DNA of 64,000 nucleotides from an uncultured Microbacterium sp. (lineage in GTDB: Bacteria; Actinomycetota; Actinomycetes; Actinomycetales; Microbacteriaceae): the NCBI RefSeq assembly GCF_945952435.1, contig NZ_CAMFHZ010000002.1, forward strand, positions 1 to 64,000. The letters run 5' to 3'. The position numbers and the translations under genes are program-made. This document shows, in pieces, positions 16,506-26,253 of this stretch (its first letter is position 1; each line of letters opens with the position of its first letter). The notes below the pieces were generated by a model. That model worked only from the letters and a program-made list of their open reading frames with translations. It was not told the origin of the DNA and made no database searches.

Positions 16506-17165
16506 TCACTCCGCGGCGACGGGCTCGCTGACGCCGAGCAGCAGCTCCGGCAGCGTCTGCTGCACGTAGCTGGATCGGGCGAAGGACTGCTCGTTGCCGC
16601 CCGACATGATCCACGATTCGAAGGAGCGCTCGTAGGTGAGGATGAGGACTCGCACCGCGAGCGTGGGCTGCCAGGCGAAGCGCCGGCCGATCCGCCCCAG
16701 GAGCAGCTCGAACGCGTCGAGCAGCGCGGGCAGGAACGCGCGCTCCGCTTCGAGGACGTCCTCGCTGCGGGCTCCCGTCGATGCGGCGAGAAGGCGTTCG
16801 CGCAGCCGGATCGTGAGAGAGCTCCAATCCAACGGATACGCCTGGGCGAGCGCGACCGAGAGGGCGACCTCGGGCGCCTCTCCGGAATGCGCGTCCGGGT
16901 CGAACGCCTCCGCCGCCGAGCGCACGCGTTGGGCGCACTCCTCGAGGAGGGCGTGGTCGACCGCCTGGAGCAGATCGCGGTCGTCCGGGAACAGCGTCCG
17001 GAACGGTCCCTCGGCGAAGCCCGCCTCGCGCTGGAGCTGTGCGCGCAGTTCGCTCAGCGACCCGTTCCAGGTCGGCAGCAGGATGCGCGCCATCGTCACG
17101 ATCCGCGACCGGTTCGAGCTGCGGGTCGCCTCGACGCGCGGTGAGGGGGGCGTATCGGCGGGCAC
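16506..17165 (-). CDS. Divergent TetR-like regulator
   Basis: 219 residues. The N-terminal region (SNRSRIVTMARILLPTWNGS ... ELRAQLQREAGFAEGPFRTLFPDDRDLLQAV) lines up with the TetR helix-turn-helix plan but with a weakened consensus. The rest is all-alpha, as in TetR ligand domains. GTG start at 17165 with AAGGA upstream; ATG at about residue 24 is the alternative. No target is evident; the divergent DUF1345 gene is the nearest candidate. Confidence 0.7.
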   Translation of the reverse strand: MPADTPPSPRVEATRSSNRSRIVTMARILLPTWNGSLSELRAQLQREAGFAEGPFRTLFPDDRDLLQAVDHALLEECAQRVRSAAEAFDPDAHSGEAPEVALSVALAQAYPLDWSSLTIRLRERLLAASTGARSEDVLEAERAFLPALLDAFELLLGRIGRRFAWQPTLAVRVLILTYERSFESWIMSGGNEQSFARSSYVQQTLPELLLGVSEPVAAE

Positions 17166-17345
17166 GGCGATCCTTCGGTCCAGGCGGTCTGTCCCTCTCA
17201 GCGTAGAGCGCCGCGCCTTTCCCCGGGCCGGGCGCCCGGCTTTGCGGCTTCGGGGACGGCGTGCGTCGTCGTCGCGCGACCCCCGCCTCCGCACCTACGC
17301 TGGAACTCACCGCCGGATCGGCCGGGATCGAAAGGATCGAGGATC

Positions 17346-17993
17346 GTGACCACGCAGCCCCCAGGCAGCCCCTTCCTCGCGGGCGCGTCCGCGCGCCTGC
17401 TCGTCTGCGTGCTGATCGGCGCCGTCGCGGGGGCGGTGTTCGCCGTGTTCCGCGACGCGGGTCACGGCCTGCTCCTCGGCATCGCGCTCGCGGAGGCCCT
17501 GTTCGTCGTCGTGGGCTGGATCGGCCTGTGGCGGATGGACTCGGCGGCGACGGAGCGCACGTCGCGGCGGGACGGCGCGCACGCGCGGATGGACGAGATC
17601 GCGGTCGTCGGCTTCGCGGTCGCGGGTCTCGTGAGCATCGTCCTGCTCCTGCTCTTCGGGAAGGGGAGCGACCACGCGCTCACCTCGGTGCTCTCGTTCC
17701 TCGGCGCCCTCCTCGCCTGGGCGAGCTTGCACCTCATGTACGCGAGCCGTTACGCCCGCGAGTACTTCGCGGCGCAGGGCGGCATCGACTTCAATGACGA
17801 CGAGCCGCCCACCTTCCAGGACTTCTTCTACTTCAGCTACAACCTGGGCATGACGTACCAGGTGTCCGACACGAGCGTGTCGAGCAGGGCGATCCGCGCC
17901 GTGGTCCTCCGGCACACGCTGCTGTCCTACCTCTTCGGCACGGTGGTGCTCGCGACGACGATCAATCTCGTCGTCTCGGCGATCGCCTCCTGA
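17346..17993 (+). CDS. DUF1345 membrane protein
   Basis: 215 residues, about five membrane spans, with the family signature DEPPTFQDFFYFSYNLGMTYQVSD near residue 160. Function unknown. GTG start with GAAAGGA upstream; TACGCT (17297-17302) is the likely -10, giving a short leader. It converges with the DUF1206 gene with an 11-bp gap. Confidence 0.88.
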   Translation: MTTQPPGSPFLAGASARLLVCVLIGAVAGAVFAVFRDAGHGLLLGIALAEALFVVVGWIGLWRMDSAATERTSRRDGAHARMDEIAVVGFAVAGLVSIVLLLLFGKGSDHALTSVLSFLGALLAWASLHLMYASRYAREYFAAQGGIDFNDDEPPTFQDFFYFSYNLGMTYQVSDTSVSSRAIRAVVLRHTLLSYLFGTVVLATTINLVVSAIAS

Positions 17994-18004
17994 CGTCCGC
18001 CGCC

Positions 18005-18835
18005 TCACATCCGCGCGTACCGGGCCCGCACGACGCAGAACAGGCCGTACACGATGAGACCGGCGCCGACGGCGTACAGCAGCGCGCGACCGAACGGGAG
18101 TCCCGCGAGGGATCGGAGAGCCGCGTCCAGCCCCGCGGCCTTCTGCGGATCGTGCGTGAGCGCGGCAACGACCACGAAGACGCCGGTCGCGCCCACCGCG
18201 ATCCCCTTGGCCGCGTAGCCGACCGTCCCGAAGGCGAGGATGCCGATCCGGGCCGCGCCGGACGGAAGCGTCAGCTCTCTGGTGAACGACCGGGTGACCG
18301 CGCCGAAGGCGAATCCGACGCCGATTGCGATCACGGACAGGCCGACCACCACGAGCAGGAACACCCCTCCGGGGGCCGAGAGGATCCGTGAACTCAGCGT
18401 CTGCGACGTCCGGGACGAGTCGGTGCGCCCTCCGACGGCGAAGACGAGCGCGGTCGTGGCGAGCGCGAGGTAGACGACGGCGATGCCGAGCCCTTTCAGC
18501 CGACGGCCCCACGTCGTCGTGCCCTTCGGTGCGCGGGTGAGGAATGCGTCGGCGATCTGCCACACCGCGAGGGCGAGCAGAGCCACCGCGATCGCGCCGA
18601 GCACGAGGCCGCCGACGGCACTCTGGCGGATCTGCTCCATCGCGCCGGTCTGGTCGGCCTTCGCCCCGCCGGATCCGCCGCGGACCGCGACCGAGATCGC
18701 GGTCGCGCCGATCACGACGTGCAGCAGGCCCAGCACCGCGAACCCGGCCCGCGCGGTACGTCGGAGCACCGGCGAACGCCGCACCGTCCGTGCCGCATCC
18801 TTCGCCTTGTCCGTCGCATCGTCGCCGGTCGTCAT
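18005..18835 (-). CDS. DUF1206 membrane protein
   Basis: 276 residues with six membrane spans arranged as three repeated two-helix units; each unit begins with a pattern like ARAGFAVLGLLHVVIG, KGLGIAVVYLALATT, and FGTVGYAAKGIAVGATG. This internal threefold repeat is the mark of DUF1206. Function unknown. The minus strand reads TAGCCT then six bases then ATG at 18835, so the transcript is probably leaderless. Confidence 0.9.
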   Translation of the reverse strand: MTTGDDATDKAKDAARTVRRSPVLRRTARAGFAVLGLLHVVIGATAISVAVRGGSGGAKADQTGAMEQIRQSAVGGLVLGAIAVALLALAVWQIADAFLTRAPKGTTTWGRRLKGLGIAVVYLALATTALVFAVGGRTDSSRTSQTLSSRILSAPGGVFLLVVVGLSVIAIGVGFAFGAVTRSFTRELTLPSGAARIGILAFGTVGYAAKGIAVGATGVFVVVAALTHDPQKAAGLDAALRSLAGLPFGRALLYAVGAGLIVYGLFCVVRARYARM

Positions 18836-18939
18836 CCGAGCAGGCTATCGCCTGGCGGCGGGAGTGGTCCGGCGTGCGGTTGAGGTCGTCGGCCCGAGGT
18901 CGTCGGGCTCGCGGTCGTCGCGTCTTCGGCGCCGGCGGC

Positions 18940-20094
18940 TCAGGCCGCGACGAGGTCGGTCTCCGCTTCCCGGGCGTCCCTGGTCGCCTCGGCGACGACC
19001 CGCCGCGAGCGCTCGAGCGCCGCGCCGACCATGACCAGCGTCACCCCGGCCGCAGCCCACAGGGCGAGGCGCAGCGCGGCGAATCCGATGCTCTGGTCGG
19101 GGAAGTAGGTGAGGTCGCGAGCGGCTTCGAGCCACGCGGCGCCGTTCCAGAAGGAGTGCAGACCGGCGAAGAACCAAGGGGACAGGGAGGCGGGGTAGAC
19201 CCCGCCGGAGCTCGTGAAGTTGAGCATCACGAACAGGGCGGTGAGGGTCGGCGTCGTCCACTTTCCGAGGATCGGGTGCAGCCCGATGCCGATCGAGACG
19301 ATGCCGAAGACGTAGAGCGCGCCGAGGAGCCAGATGTTCCATTCGCCGCCGTTGAGCGCCCGGTAGACGCCGCCCGTGATGACGACGGCGATCCCGGAGA
19401 GGGCGAGGGAGACGACGGCGCCGATGCCGAGGCGCCACGCGGCGCGCAGCTTCGCCGTGGCCGCGGCGATCGCGACGGCGCTCGCATAGGCGCCGACGCT
19501 CAACGCCACGAGCAGGAAGAACAGGGTCTGGCCGCCGGGGTCCTGGGCCGTGCCGGGGCGCACGTCCACGACGTCGACCGGAAGGTGCTGCTGGTACGCG
19601 ATCGGCAGGAAGATGCTCTGCGCCGCCGCCGCTCCCGCCTCGGATGCGGCGTGCGAGACGTACAGGGTCGCGCCCTGGGTGCCGGTCTCGTACGCCGCGA
19701 GGATCTTCTGATCCTCGATCTGCGCCTTCGCCTGCGCGGCGTCGGCCACCGTGCGCACGGCGACCGCGCCGTCGCCCTTGTCGTTGAGGGTCTGCGCGAA
19801 CACCGCGGTCTCCGGGGAGGTGCCGACGACGGCGACGGGGAGGTCGTGCGCGCTTGGGGCGTGGAACGCGCCGAGGTAGGCGAATGCCATCCCGATCGCG
19901 AGGAACAGCGGGATGAGCAGGTGCGACCCGATCGAGCGCCAGGTCGCCGCATCCGGGACGCCGAAGCCGCGACGGCGGTGGGCGGTCGCGCGGGTCGGAG
20001 CGAGGACGGTCGCGGGCGGCAGGACTGCCGTGGGCAGGGCCGCAGGGGACGGTGTCGCAGTGGACGGGGTCGTGCGGAGGGGAGTGGTCGTCAT
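18940..20094 (-). CDS. YhgE/ABC-2-like membrane protein
   Basis: 384 residues. An N-terminal cytoplasmic segment rich in Ala/Pro/Thr precedes TM1 (SHLLIPLFLAIGMAFAYLGA), a large extracytoplasmic domain of about 140 residues, then five spans and a charged C terminus. This is the plan of YhgE/Pip and ABC-2 permease-like exporters. It is divergent from a MarR gene, and three GTTGC..GCAAC boxes lie in the intergenic region, so it is almost certainly that regulator's target. Likely efflux or envelope function. Confidence 0.82.
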   Translation of the reverse strand: MTTTPLRTTPSTATPSPAALPTAVLPPATVLAPTRATAHRRRGFGVPDAATWRSIGSHLLIPLFLAIGMAFAYLGAFHAPSAHDLPVAVVGTSPETAVFAQTLNDKGDGAVAVRTVADAAQAKAQIEDQKILAAYETGTQGATLYVSHAASEAGAAAAQSIFLPIAYQQHLPVDVVDVRPGTAQDPGGQTLFFLLVALSVGAYASAVAIAAATAKLRAAWRLGIGAVVSLALSGIAVVITGGVYRALNGGEWNIWLLGALYVFGIVSIGIGLHPILGKWTTPTLTALFVMLNFTSSGGVYPASLSPWFFAGLHSFWNGAAWLEAARDLTYFPDQSIGFAALRLALWAAAGVTLVMVGAALERSRRVVAEATRDAREAETDLVAA

Positions 20095-20119
20095 CGTGCT
20101 CTTTCGACGGATCGGCGAT

Positions 20120-20175
20120 GTTGCACAAAGCAACTGTTGCAATAAGCATCATAACACTTCGTTGCATAAAGCAAC
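20120..20175. promoter_or_regulatory. Triple MarR operator between divergent genes
   Basis: GTTGCACAAAGCAAC (20120-20134) and GTTGCATAAAGCAAC (20161-20175) are near-identical perfect GTTGC/GCAAC inverted repeats. A third, imperfect copy GTTGCAATAAGCATC is at 20136-20150. The right box overlaps the -35 of the MarR gene. Confidence 0.85.
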
Positions 20176-20190
20176 GAAGACGTCTAGAAT
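20162..20190 (+). promoter_or_regulatory. Leaderless promoter of the MarR gene
   Basis: TTGCAT (20162-20167), 17 bp, TAGAAT (20185-20190), then six bases to ATG at 20197. Operator box 3 covers the -35. Confidence 0.75.
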
Positions 20191-20196
20191 CCGGGG

Positions 20197-20661
20197 ATGA
20201 GCCCCGACGATCCCACCGATCCCTCGGCGGAGCGGGATGCCGCCCTGGCCCGCGTGCACGGCGGGCTGAGCGTGGTCGCGCGGCGCGGATCGGCGCGCAA
20301 CCGCCCCGCGGCCGGAACGCTCTCCCACGTCGATCAGACCCTGCTGCGCATGCTCGCGGACCATCCCGGTGCGCGCGTCGTCGACATCGCCGAGTACTTC
20401 GGGTTCAACCGCTCCACGGCCTCGCGGCAGACCGCCGCCCTTCTCGACGCGGGGCTCATCGAGGAGGTCCCCGCCGGCGACGACGCGGTCAGCCGGAGGG
20501 GTCAGCCGCTGCGCCTCTCGACCCGCGGGCGGGAACTGCTCGCGGCCCAGGCGGGGGCGATGCGGGCCGTCACGGACCGCCGCATGCGCGAGTGGACGAC
20601 GGCCGACATCGAGCGCTTCGCCGACGTCCTCGATCGCTACAACTCCGGCCCCGAGGCCTGA
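20197..20661 (+). CDS. MarR-family regulator, autoregulated
   Basis: 154 residues. The winged helix is seen in HVDQTLLRMLADHPGARVVDIAEYFGFNRSTASRQTAALLDAGLIEEV, with the wing DDAVSRRGQPLRLSTRG. ATG at 20197 follows the -10 by six bases with no Shine-Dalgarno. The operator boxes in the divergent promoter region indicate control of itself and of the YhgE-like gene. Some features recall MarR regulators of efflux. Confidence 0.9.
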   Translation: MSPDDPTDPSAERDAALARVHGGLSVVARRGSARNRPAAGTLSHVDQTLLRMLADHPGARVVDIAEYFGFNRSTASRQTAALLDAGLIEEVPAGDDAVSRRGQPLRLSTRGRELLAAQAGAMRAVTDRRMREWTTADIERFADVLDRYNSGPEA

Positions 20662-20678
20662 GCCGCGCCGGACCGGAG

Positions 20679-20984
20679 GTCGGCTGCACCTCCGCACCGG
20701 GCGGATCCGCGTCCTCCGCGCCCGCCGTCTCGCCGACGAGGAGCGGCGACGCCGCGGGGAGCGGGTGCTGGGTGCAGATCTACGACGGCGACGGCGACGG
20801 CTTCGACGACAGCGACGGCGAGTTCACGCTCACGACCGCCGGCCGATATGCGACGGTGGCGAAGCTGCCTGGCGCGGACAAGGACTGGACGCGGGAGGCG
20901 GACAGCGTGAAGGTGGGGGACGCGGCGACCGTGACGGTCTGGGAGAAGGACGACTTCTCCTCGCTGGAGCTCGCCTGCGGCTGA
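20679..20984 (+). pseudogene. 5'-truncated lipoprotein gene
   Basis: A frame ending at 20984 encodes VGCTSAPGGSASSAP, which looks like a lipobox cysteine and the Ser/Ala/Pro linker of a mature lipoprotein, then an acidic domain (WVQIYDGDGDGFDDSDGEF ... YATVAKLPGADKDW ... EKDDFSSLELACG). There is no start codon and no signal peptide; the frame enters the marR coding region upstream. It is therefore either a decayed gene whose 5' end was lost when the MarR gene came to sit here, or an assembly/frameshift artefact. The family is not recognised. Confidence 0.5.
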
Positions 20985-21006
20985 GAAGGGGGCGATCCCG
21001 CACGCC

Positions 21007-21054
21007 GTAACAGGCTGTTCATCGCAGCACGCCCGCACGAAACCGATCCGAAAC
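21007..21054 (+). promoter_or_regulatory. Possible GlnR-type box upstream of the ammonium transporter
   Basis: GAAAC-n6-GAAAC (21039-21054) and an upstream GTAAC (21007-21011) with a degenerate TTCAT partner resemble the GTnAC-n6-GAAAC half-sites bound by actinobacterial GlnR. It is about 90 bp upstream of the start codon. Suggestive only. Confidence 0.4.
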
Positions 21055-21144
21055 ATGCGGCGAACCGAGGCGCAATGCGCCGGTGGGAGGCTGAACGCCA
21101 CCCGACGCCGCAGGGGCGTCCTCACCCGAGAGGATCGGTTCGAG

Positions 21145-22413
<1,269 letters not shown>

Positions 22414-22417
22414 GCCG

Positions 22418-22993
22418 GTGAATCCGGTGCCCTCGGTGCGGGAGGCGGCGCAGACGCGGCTGCTCTCCCTGCGCATCCTCCCGCGGCGGGGGCTCGCCGC
22501 GGGAGGCGGGCACGTCCGCGAGATCCACGCCTGGACGGACGCGAGCGGCCGCCACGCCGGGTCGTTGCAGCTCGTCGAGCTGCGCGGCCCGGTCGGGGTG
22601 CTGGCCCTGGCTCCCGACGCGGTGCACGTGCTCGCCGGGATCGGGGGACCGCAGGTCGAGGTGGGGACGAACCCCGCGATCGGGCTGCGCAAGGAGCGCG
22701 TGCTGCGCTGCACGGGCTCGCACGTCGAGCTGAGGCGGCCCCGCCTGCGGGCCGCCGAACTCAGCAGGATCGTGGTGCTCTCCGCGGCGGCGGAAGTACC
22801 GGTGCCGTCGCTGGTGTTCGCGGATCTGCAGGGCACCGCGGCGCTCCCGGAGCGCACCCGCGCGATCCTGGTGCGCTCGGGACGGGTGACCACGGGGGTA
22901 CTCACGGGGCGGGCGATGGACGTGCTGCTGCTCGCCGACGGGCAGACGACCGTCGAGGCGGCCGACGCCCGAGTGCTCCTGCTCGTAGGTTGA
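22418..22993 (+). CDS. Hypothetical protein following amtB
   Basis: 191 residues, not recognised. No signal peptide or membrane span. The sequence is rich in short beta-like stretches (GSLQLVELRGPVGVLALAPDA, RAILVRSGRVTTGVL) and Arg/Leu/Val. Codon use fits neighbouring genes. GTG at 22418 lies 4 bp after the amtB stop; an ATG at 22388 would overlap amtB by 26 bp. Its close spacing suggests cotranscription with amtB, where glnK is usually found. Confidence 0.6.
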   Translation: MNPVPSVREAAQTRLLSLRILPRRGLAAGGGHVREIHAWTDASGRHAGSLQLVELRGPVGVLALAPDAVHVLAGIGGPQVEVGTNPAIGLRKERVLRCTGSHVELRRPRLRAAELSRIVVLSAAAEVPVPSLVFADLQGTAALPERTRAILVRSGRVTTGVLTGRAMDVLLLADGQTTVEAADARVLLLVG

Positions 22994-23085
22994 GCAGGAG
23001 CGCAGGGCCGTCGTCGACGTGCGAACCCGTCTGCGCGATCGCCCCGGGCGGCGGCGATGTCGGAGGCGGCGGCTAGTCTCGGGCC

Positions 23086-23619
23086 ATGGTCATCACCGGT
23101 CCCGTCTCCCCGGCGGCCGAGCAGCGCGCCGGGGTCAGCCGTGGCGTGCTCGACACGCCGGTCGGTGTGCTCGTCGTCGAGAGCGACGGCGCGGCGATCC
23201 GTCGCGTGGGGTGGTCCGCGCGCGCGGCGCGACCGTCCGGCGGCGATCCACTGCTGGCCGAGGCGCTCGCGCAGGTCGCCGCCTATTTCGCGGGGTCACG
23301 CCGCGACTTCGATCTGCCGCTCGATCTCGGCCCCCAGACGGAGGTCACCCTGGTGGTGCTGCGGACGCTGTTCGAGACCGTCGACCACGGCGAGACCATG
23401 ACGTACGGCGAACTCGCGGAGCGCAGCGGCACCGGGGTGCCGGCGAGGGCGATCGGCTCGATCATGGGCGCGAACCCGATCCCCCTCATCGTCCCCTGCC
23501 ACAGGGTCGTCGCGAGCGACGGGCTGGGCGGCTACTCCGGGGGAGAGCCGGGGCAGGGGCTCTCCACGAAGCGCTGGCTGCTCGAGCACGAGGGTGCCCT
23601 CCCGGCGGCGCTGTTCTGA
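23086..23619 (+). CDS. ogt: Methylated-DNA--protein-cysteine methyltransferase
   Basis: 177 residues. It removes alkyl groups from O6-alkylguanine by suicidal transfer to its own cysteine. The acceptor motif IVPCHRVV contains Cys138; the DNA-binding helix is MTYGELAERSG ... ARAIGSIMGANP. The N-terminal Ada/Ogt-like domain is short. TAGTCT (23074-23079) sits six bases before the ATG, implying a leaderless mRNA. Confidence 0.95.
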   Translation: MVITGPVSPAAEQRAGVSRGVLDTPVGVLVVESDGAAIRRVGWSARAARPSGGDPLLAEALAQVAAYFAGSRRDFDLPLDLGPQTEVTLVVLRTLFETVDHGETMTYGELAERSGTGVPARAIGSIMGANPIPLIVPCHRVVASDGLGGYSGGEPGQGLSTKRWLLEHEGALPAALF

Positions 23620-23656
23620 GGCGTTCGCGGATAGGGGTCCGGACGCGCGCGGCCGC

Positions 23657-24427
23657 TCAGCCGCGACCGAACAGCGCCCCGCCGTTGACCTGGAGGATCT
23701 GGCCGGTCGTCCAGCCGCCTTCGGGGCCGGCGAGATAGGCGACCGCCCCGGCCACCTCGTCGGGCGTGCCGGCACGGTTCATCGGGACCTGCGCGAGGCG
23801 CGAGGCGACGATGTCGGGGGTGCGGCGCCCGTCCCAGAAGCCGGTATCCGGCACGTAGCCGGGGGCGACGGCGTTGACGGTCACGCCCTCGGGGGCGAGA
23901 TCGGCGGCGAGGCCCATCATCCAGCCGTGGATCGCCGCCTTCGCCGCGCCGTAGCCGTTGGCCCCGCGCAGCGCCGCGATCGAGCTGATCGAGACGATCC
24001 GGCCGCCGGGCCGGACGATGCGCGGCAGCAGCGCTTCGGTCAGGAGCACCGTGGTGAGCACGTTGAGGGAGAAGTTCGCCTCGAAGTTCGCGGCGATCCC
24101 GGCCAGTCCTTCGCCCCGGTCGAGCACGTTGCCGCCGGCGTTGTTCACGAGCACGGCGACGGGGCCCTCGATCTCGCCGGCCGCCCGGGCCACGTCGTCA
24201 GGATCGCGGAGGTCCGCCGGGATCGTCTGCACCCGCGCCTCCGGGGTCTGCCGCCGGACCCGTGCTGCCGCATCGTCGAGGACCTCGGCGCGGCGGCCCA
24301 GGAGGACGAGATCGAAGCCGTCCCTGGCGAGGCGGAGGGCCGAGGCGAACCCGATGCCCGTGCCCCCTCCGCTGATCACGGCCTGAGGGCGGGACGATCC
24401 TGCGTGCGGCGTACCGGTTGCGCTCAT
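23657..24427 (-). CDS. Short-chain dehydrogenase/reductase
   Basis: 256 residues. The nucleotide-binding motif GGGTGIG (about residues 20-26), NNAGG, the catalytic Ser in SISSIAALRG, and YxxxK in GYGAAKAAIHGW are intact. The C-terminal PEGGWTTGQILQVNGG is typical of 3-oxoacyl-ACP reductase-like SDRs. Substrate unknown. ATG 24427 is seven bases after TAGGCT on the minus strand (leaderless); a GTG at 24433 is less likely. Confidence 0.9.
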   Translation of the reverse strand: MSATGTPHAGSSRPQAVISGGGTGIGFASALRLARDGFDLVLLGRRAEVLDDAAARVRRQTPEARVQTIPADLRDPDDVARAAGEIEGPVAVLVNNAGGNVLDRGEGLAGIAANFEANFSLNVLTTVLLTEALLPRIVRPGGRIVSISSIAALRGANGYGAAKAAIHGWMMGLAADLAPEGVTVNAVAPGYVPDTGFWDGRRTPDIVASRLAQVPMNRAGTPDEVAGAVAYLAGPEGGWTTGQILQVNGGALFGRG

Positions 24428-24455
24428 GCGCACCAGCCTAGGAGCACGTGCGCCG

Positions 24456-24497
24456 ATCCGGAGAGCGGGAACGGCGATGCCGCACCGCTCTCCGGAT
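24456..24497 (-). terminator. Perfect 13-bp hairpin between citrate transporter and SDR genes
   Basis: Arms ATCCGGAGAGCGG (24456-24468) and CCGCTCTCCGGAT (24485-24497); the 16-nt loop contains a smaller CGGC/GCCG stem. It lies 35 bp after the citrate transporter stop and probably terminates that transcript before the SDR promoter. Confidence 0.7.
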
Positions 24498-24532
24498 GGC
24501 CGCTGCGCCTTACGGCGGGAAGGAAGCGCGCG

Positions 24533-26098
24533 CTACGAGGCCACGAAGAACGGGATCGCGCCGGTGAGAATGCCCACTCCGAGCATCACGAGCGAGACGA
24601 TCGCCGCACGCCAGAGCACCTTGCGGTGGTGATCGCCGAGGTTGACGCTCGCGAGCGAGACGAGCAGCAGGATCGCGGGGACGAGCGGGCTCTGCAGGTG
24701 CACGGGCTGCCCGGTGATCGAGGCGCGGGCCATCTCGACGGGATCGATGCCGAAGTGCGCCGCGCTCTGCGACAGCACGGGCAGGATCCCGAAGTAGAAC
24801 GCATCGTTCGACATGAAGAACGTGAAGGGGATCGAAAGGACGCCGGTGATGGGAGCAAGGAACGGTCCGAGCGCGGGGGGCAGCACGTTCGTGATCCACG
24901 TCGCCATCGCGTCGACCATGCCGGTGCCGGTCAGCACTCCGACGAGCACGCCCGCGGCGATCACCATCGAGACGACGCCGACGATGCTGGGCGCGTGGGC
25001 GACGATCTCCGCGGACTGCTCCTTGAGCCTGCGGAAGTTGACCACCAGGGCGACGGCCGCGCCCACCATGAACACGTACGGCAGCGGCAGCACGTCGAGC
25101 ACCAGGAGCACCATGACCGCGACGGTGAGCACGAGGTTGAACCAGATGAGCTTCGGGCGCAGCGTCTTCCGGTTCGGGTCGAGCATCGTGTCGGCCATCG
25201 CCGTGTCGGCGAGATCGACGCCCGTCGCGACGACGGCCCCGTGGCCGCCCGCGACGGTGACGAGGTTGCCGGTGTGCAGCGCCGCCCGGGCGCCGGGCTT
25301 CGTGTCCCTCCCGCGGAAGAGCCGCGGGGCGGAGGCGAGCAGACCGTCGTCCGGGGAGCCGGAGAGGCGGCCGGCGTCGATGCTTCCCAGGCGGCGGCGC
25401 TCCTGCACGCCGAGCATCCAGGCGAAGGCCAGCGCGACCACGATGCCGACGCCGAGCGCGGGGAGCATCGGCACGAAGATGTCGGTCGGCTGCACGCCGA
25501 GCGCAGTCGCCGCGCGCACGGTCGGCCCGCCCCAGGGGACGATGTTCAGGGTTCCGTTCATCAGACCGGCCACGCACGTCAGCACCACGGGACTCATGCC
25601 GAGGCGCAGGTAGATCGGCAGCATCGCGGAGGTCGTGATGATGAAGGTCGTCGAGCCGTCGCCGTCGAGCGAGACCGCCGCGGCGAGGATCGCGGTGCCG
25701 AGCACGACCTTGGCCGGGTCGTTCCCGAGGACCCGGGTGATCACGCGGATGAGCGGGTCGAACAGGCCGACGTCGATCATGATCCCGAAGAACATGATCG
25801 CGAACATCAGCAGCGCCGCGGTCGGCGCCATCTTGGCGATGGAGTCGAGGATCATGTCGCCCAGGCCCAGCCCGGCGCCCGCGAAGAGTCCGAAGGCGGT
25901 GGGCACGAGGATGAGCGCCACCATCGGCGTCAGACGCTTCGTCATGATCAGCGTCATGAAGACCAGCACCATGGCGAAGCCCAGCAGCACGAGGACCCAC
26001 TCCGGGGGCACGAAGGCCACGTCGTAGCTGGGTTTGTCGTCGGCCGCGTGCACGAGGGACGGCACAAGGGACAGCTCAAGGATCTGGGCGGTGAGCAT
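24533..26098 (-). CDS. CitMHS-family citrate/metal-citrate transporter
   Basis: 521 residues with 12 or so membrane spans. Typical blocks are WVLVLLGFAMVLVFMTLIMTKRL, MFFGIMIDVGLFDPLIR, SLDGDGSTTFIITTSAMLP, and LNIVPWGGPTVRAATAL; the hydrophilic central loop lies at about residues 235-290. CitM/CitH transporters take up Mg2+- or Ca2+-citrate. It is divergent from a CitA/CitB-type two-component system that should control it. Confidence 0.93.
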   Translation of the reverse strand: MLTAQILELSLVPSLVHAADDKPSYDVAFVPPEWVLVLLGFAMVLVFMTLIMTKRLTPMVALILVPTAFGLFAGAGLGLGDMILDSIAKMAPTAALLMFAIMFFGIMIDVGLFDPLIRVITRVLGNDPAKVVLGTAILAAAVSLDGDGSTTFIITTSAMLPIYLRLGMSPVVLTCVAGLMNGTLNIVPWGGPTVRAATALGVQPTDIFVPMLPALGVGIVVALAFAWMLGVQERRRLGSIDAGRLSGSPDDGLLASAPRLFRGRDTKPGARAALHTGNLVTVAGGHGAVVATGVDLADTAMADTMLDPNRKTLRPKLIWFNLVLTVAVMVLLVLDVLPLPYVFMVGAAVALVVNFRRLKEQSAEIVAHAPSIVGVVSMVIAAGVLVGVLTGTGMVDAMATWITNVLPPALGPFLAPITGVLSIPFTFFMSNDAFYFGILPVLSQSAAHFGIDPVEMARASITGQPVHLQSPLVPAILLLVSLASVNLGDHHRKVLWRAAIVSLVMLGVGILTGAIPFFVAS

Positions 26099-26198
26099 GG
26101 GACTTCCTCGTCTTTCTCTCCTCCGTCGACGTCGACGGACAAGGCGACGCTAGGGGTGACCGGCCGGGGGGACCGGGTATGTCGCATTGCGAGGACTA

Positions 26199-26224
26199 AT
26201 GCGCGTAGCGTGACTTCTGCGCAT
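26199..26224. promoter_or_regulatory. Inverted repeat between citrate transporter and its two-component system
   Basis: ATGCGC (26199-26204) and GCGCAT (26219-26224) with a 14-bp spacer; a related ATTGCG lies just upstream. It is placed in the divergent promoter region and is a candidate site for the CitB-type regulator. A 16-bp perfect palindrome is also at 26123-26138. Confidence 0.4.
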
Positions 26225-26253
26225 ATTGCTCAACGACGAGGGAGGGGGCGACG

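Noticed and set aside
17227..17240. Palindrome GCCGGGCGCCCGGC between tetR-like and DUF1345 genes
   Set aside because: Loop-free GC palindrome between divergent promoters; no sign it is an operator or terminator.
26123..26138. Perfect palindrome CCGTCGACGTCGACGG near the citrate transporter start
   Set aside because: Composed of repeated GTCGAC units common in this genome; kept only as a note next to the better-placed inverted repeat.
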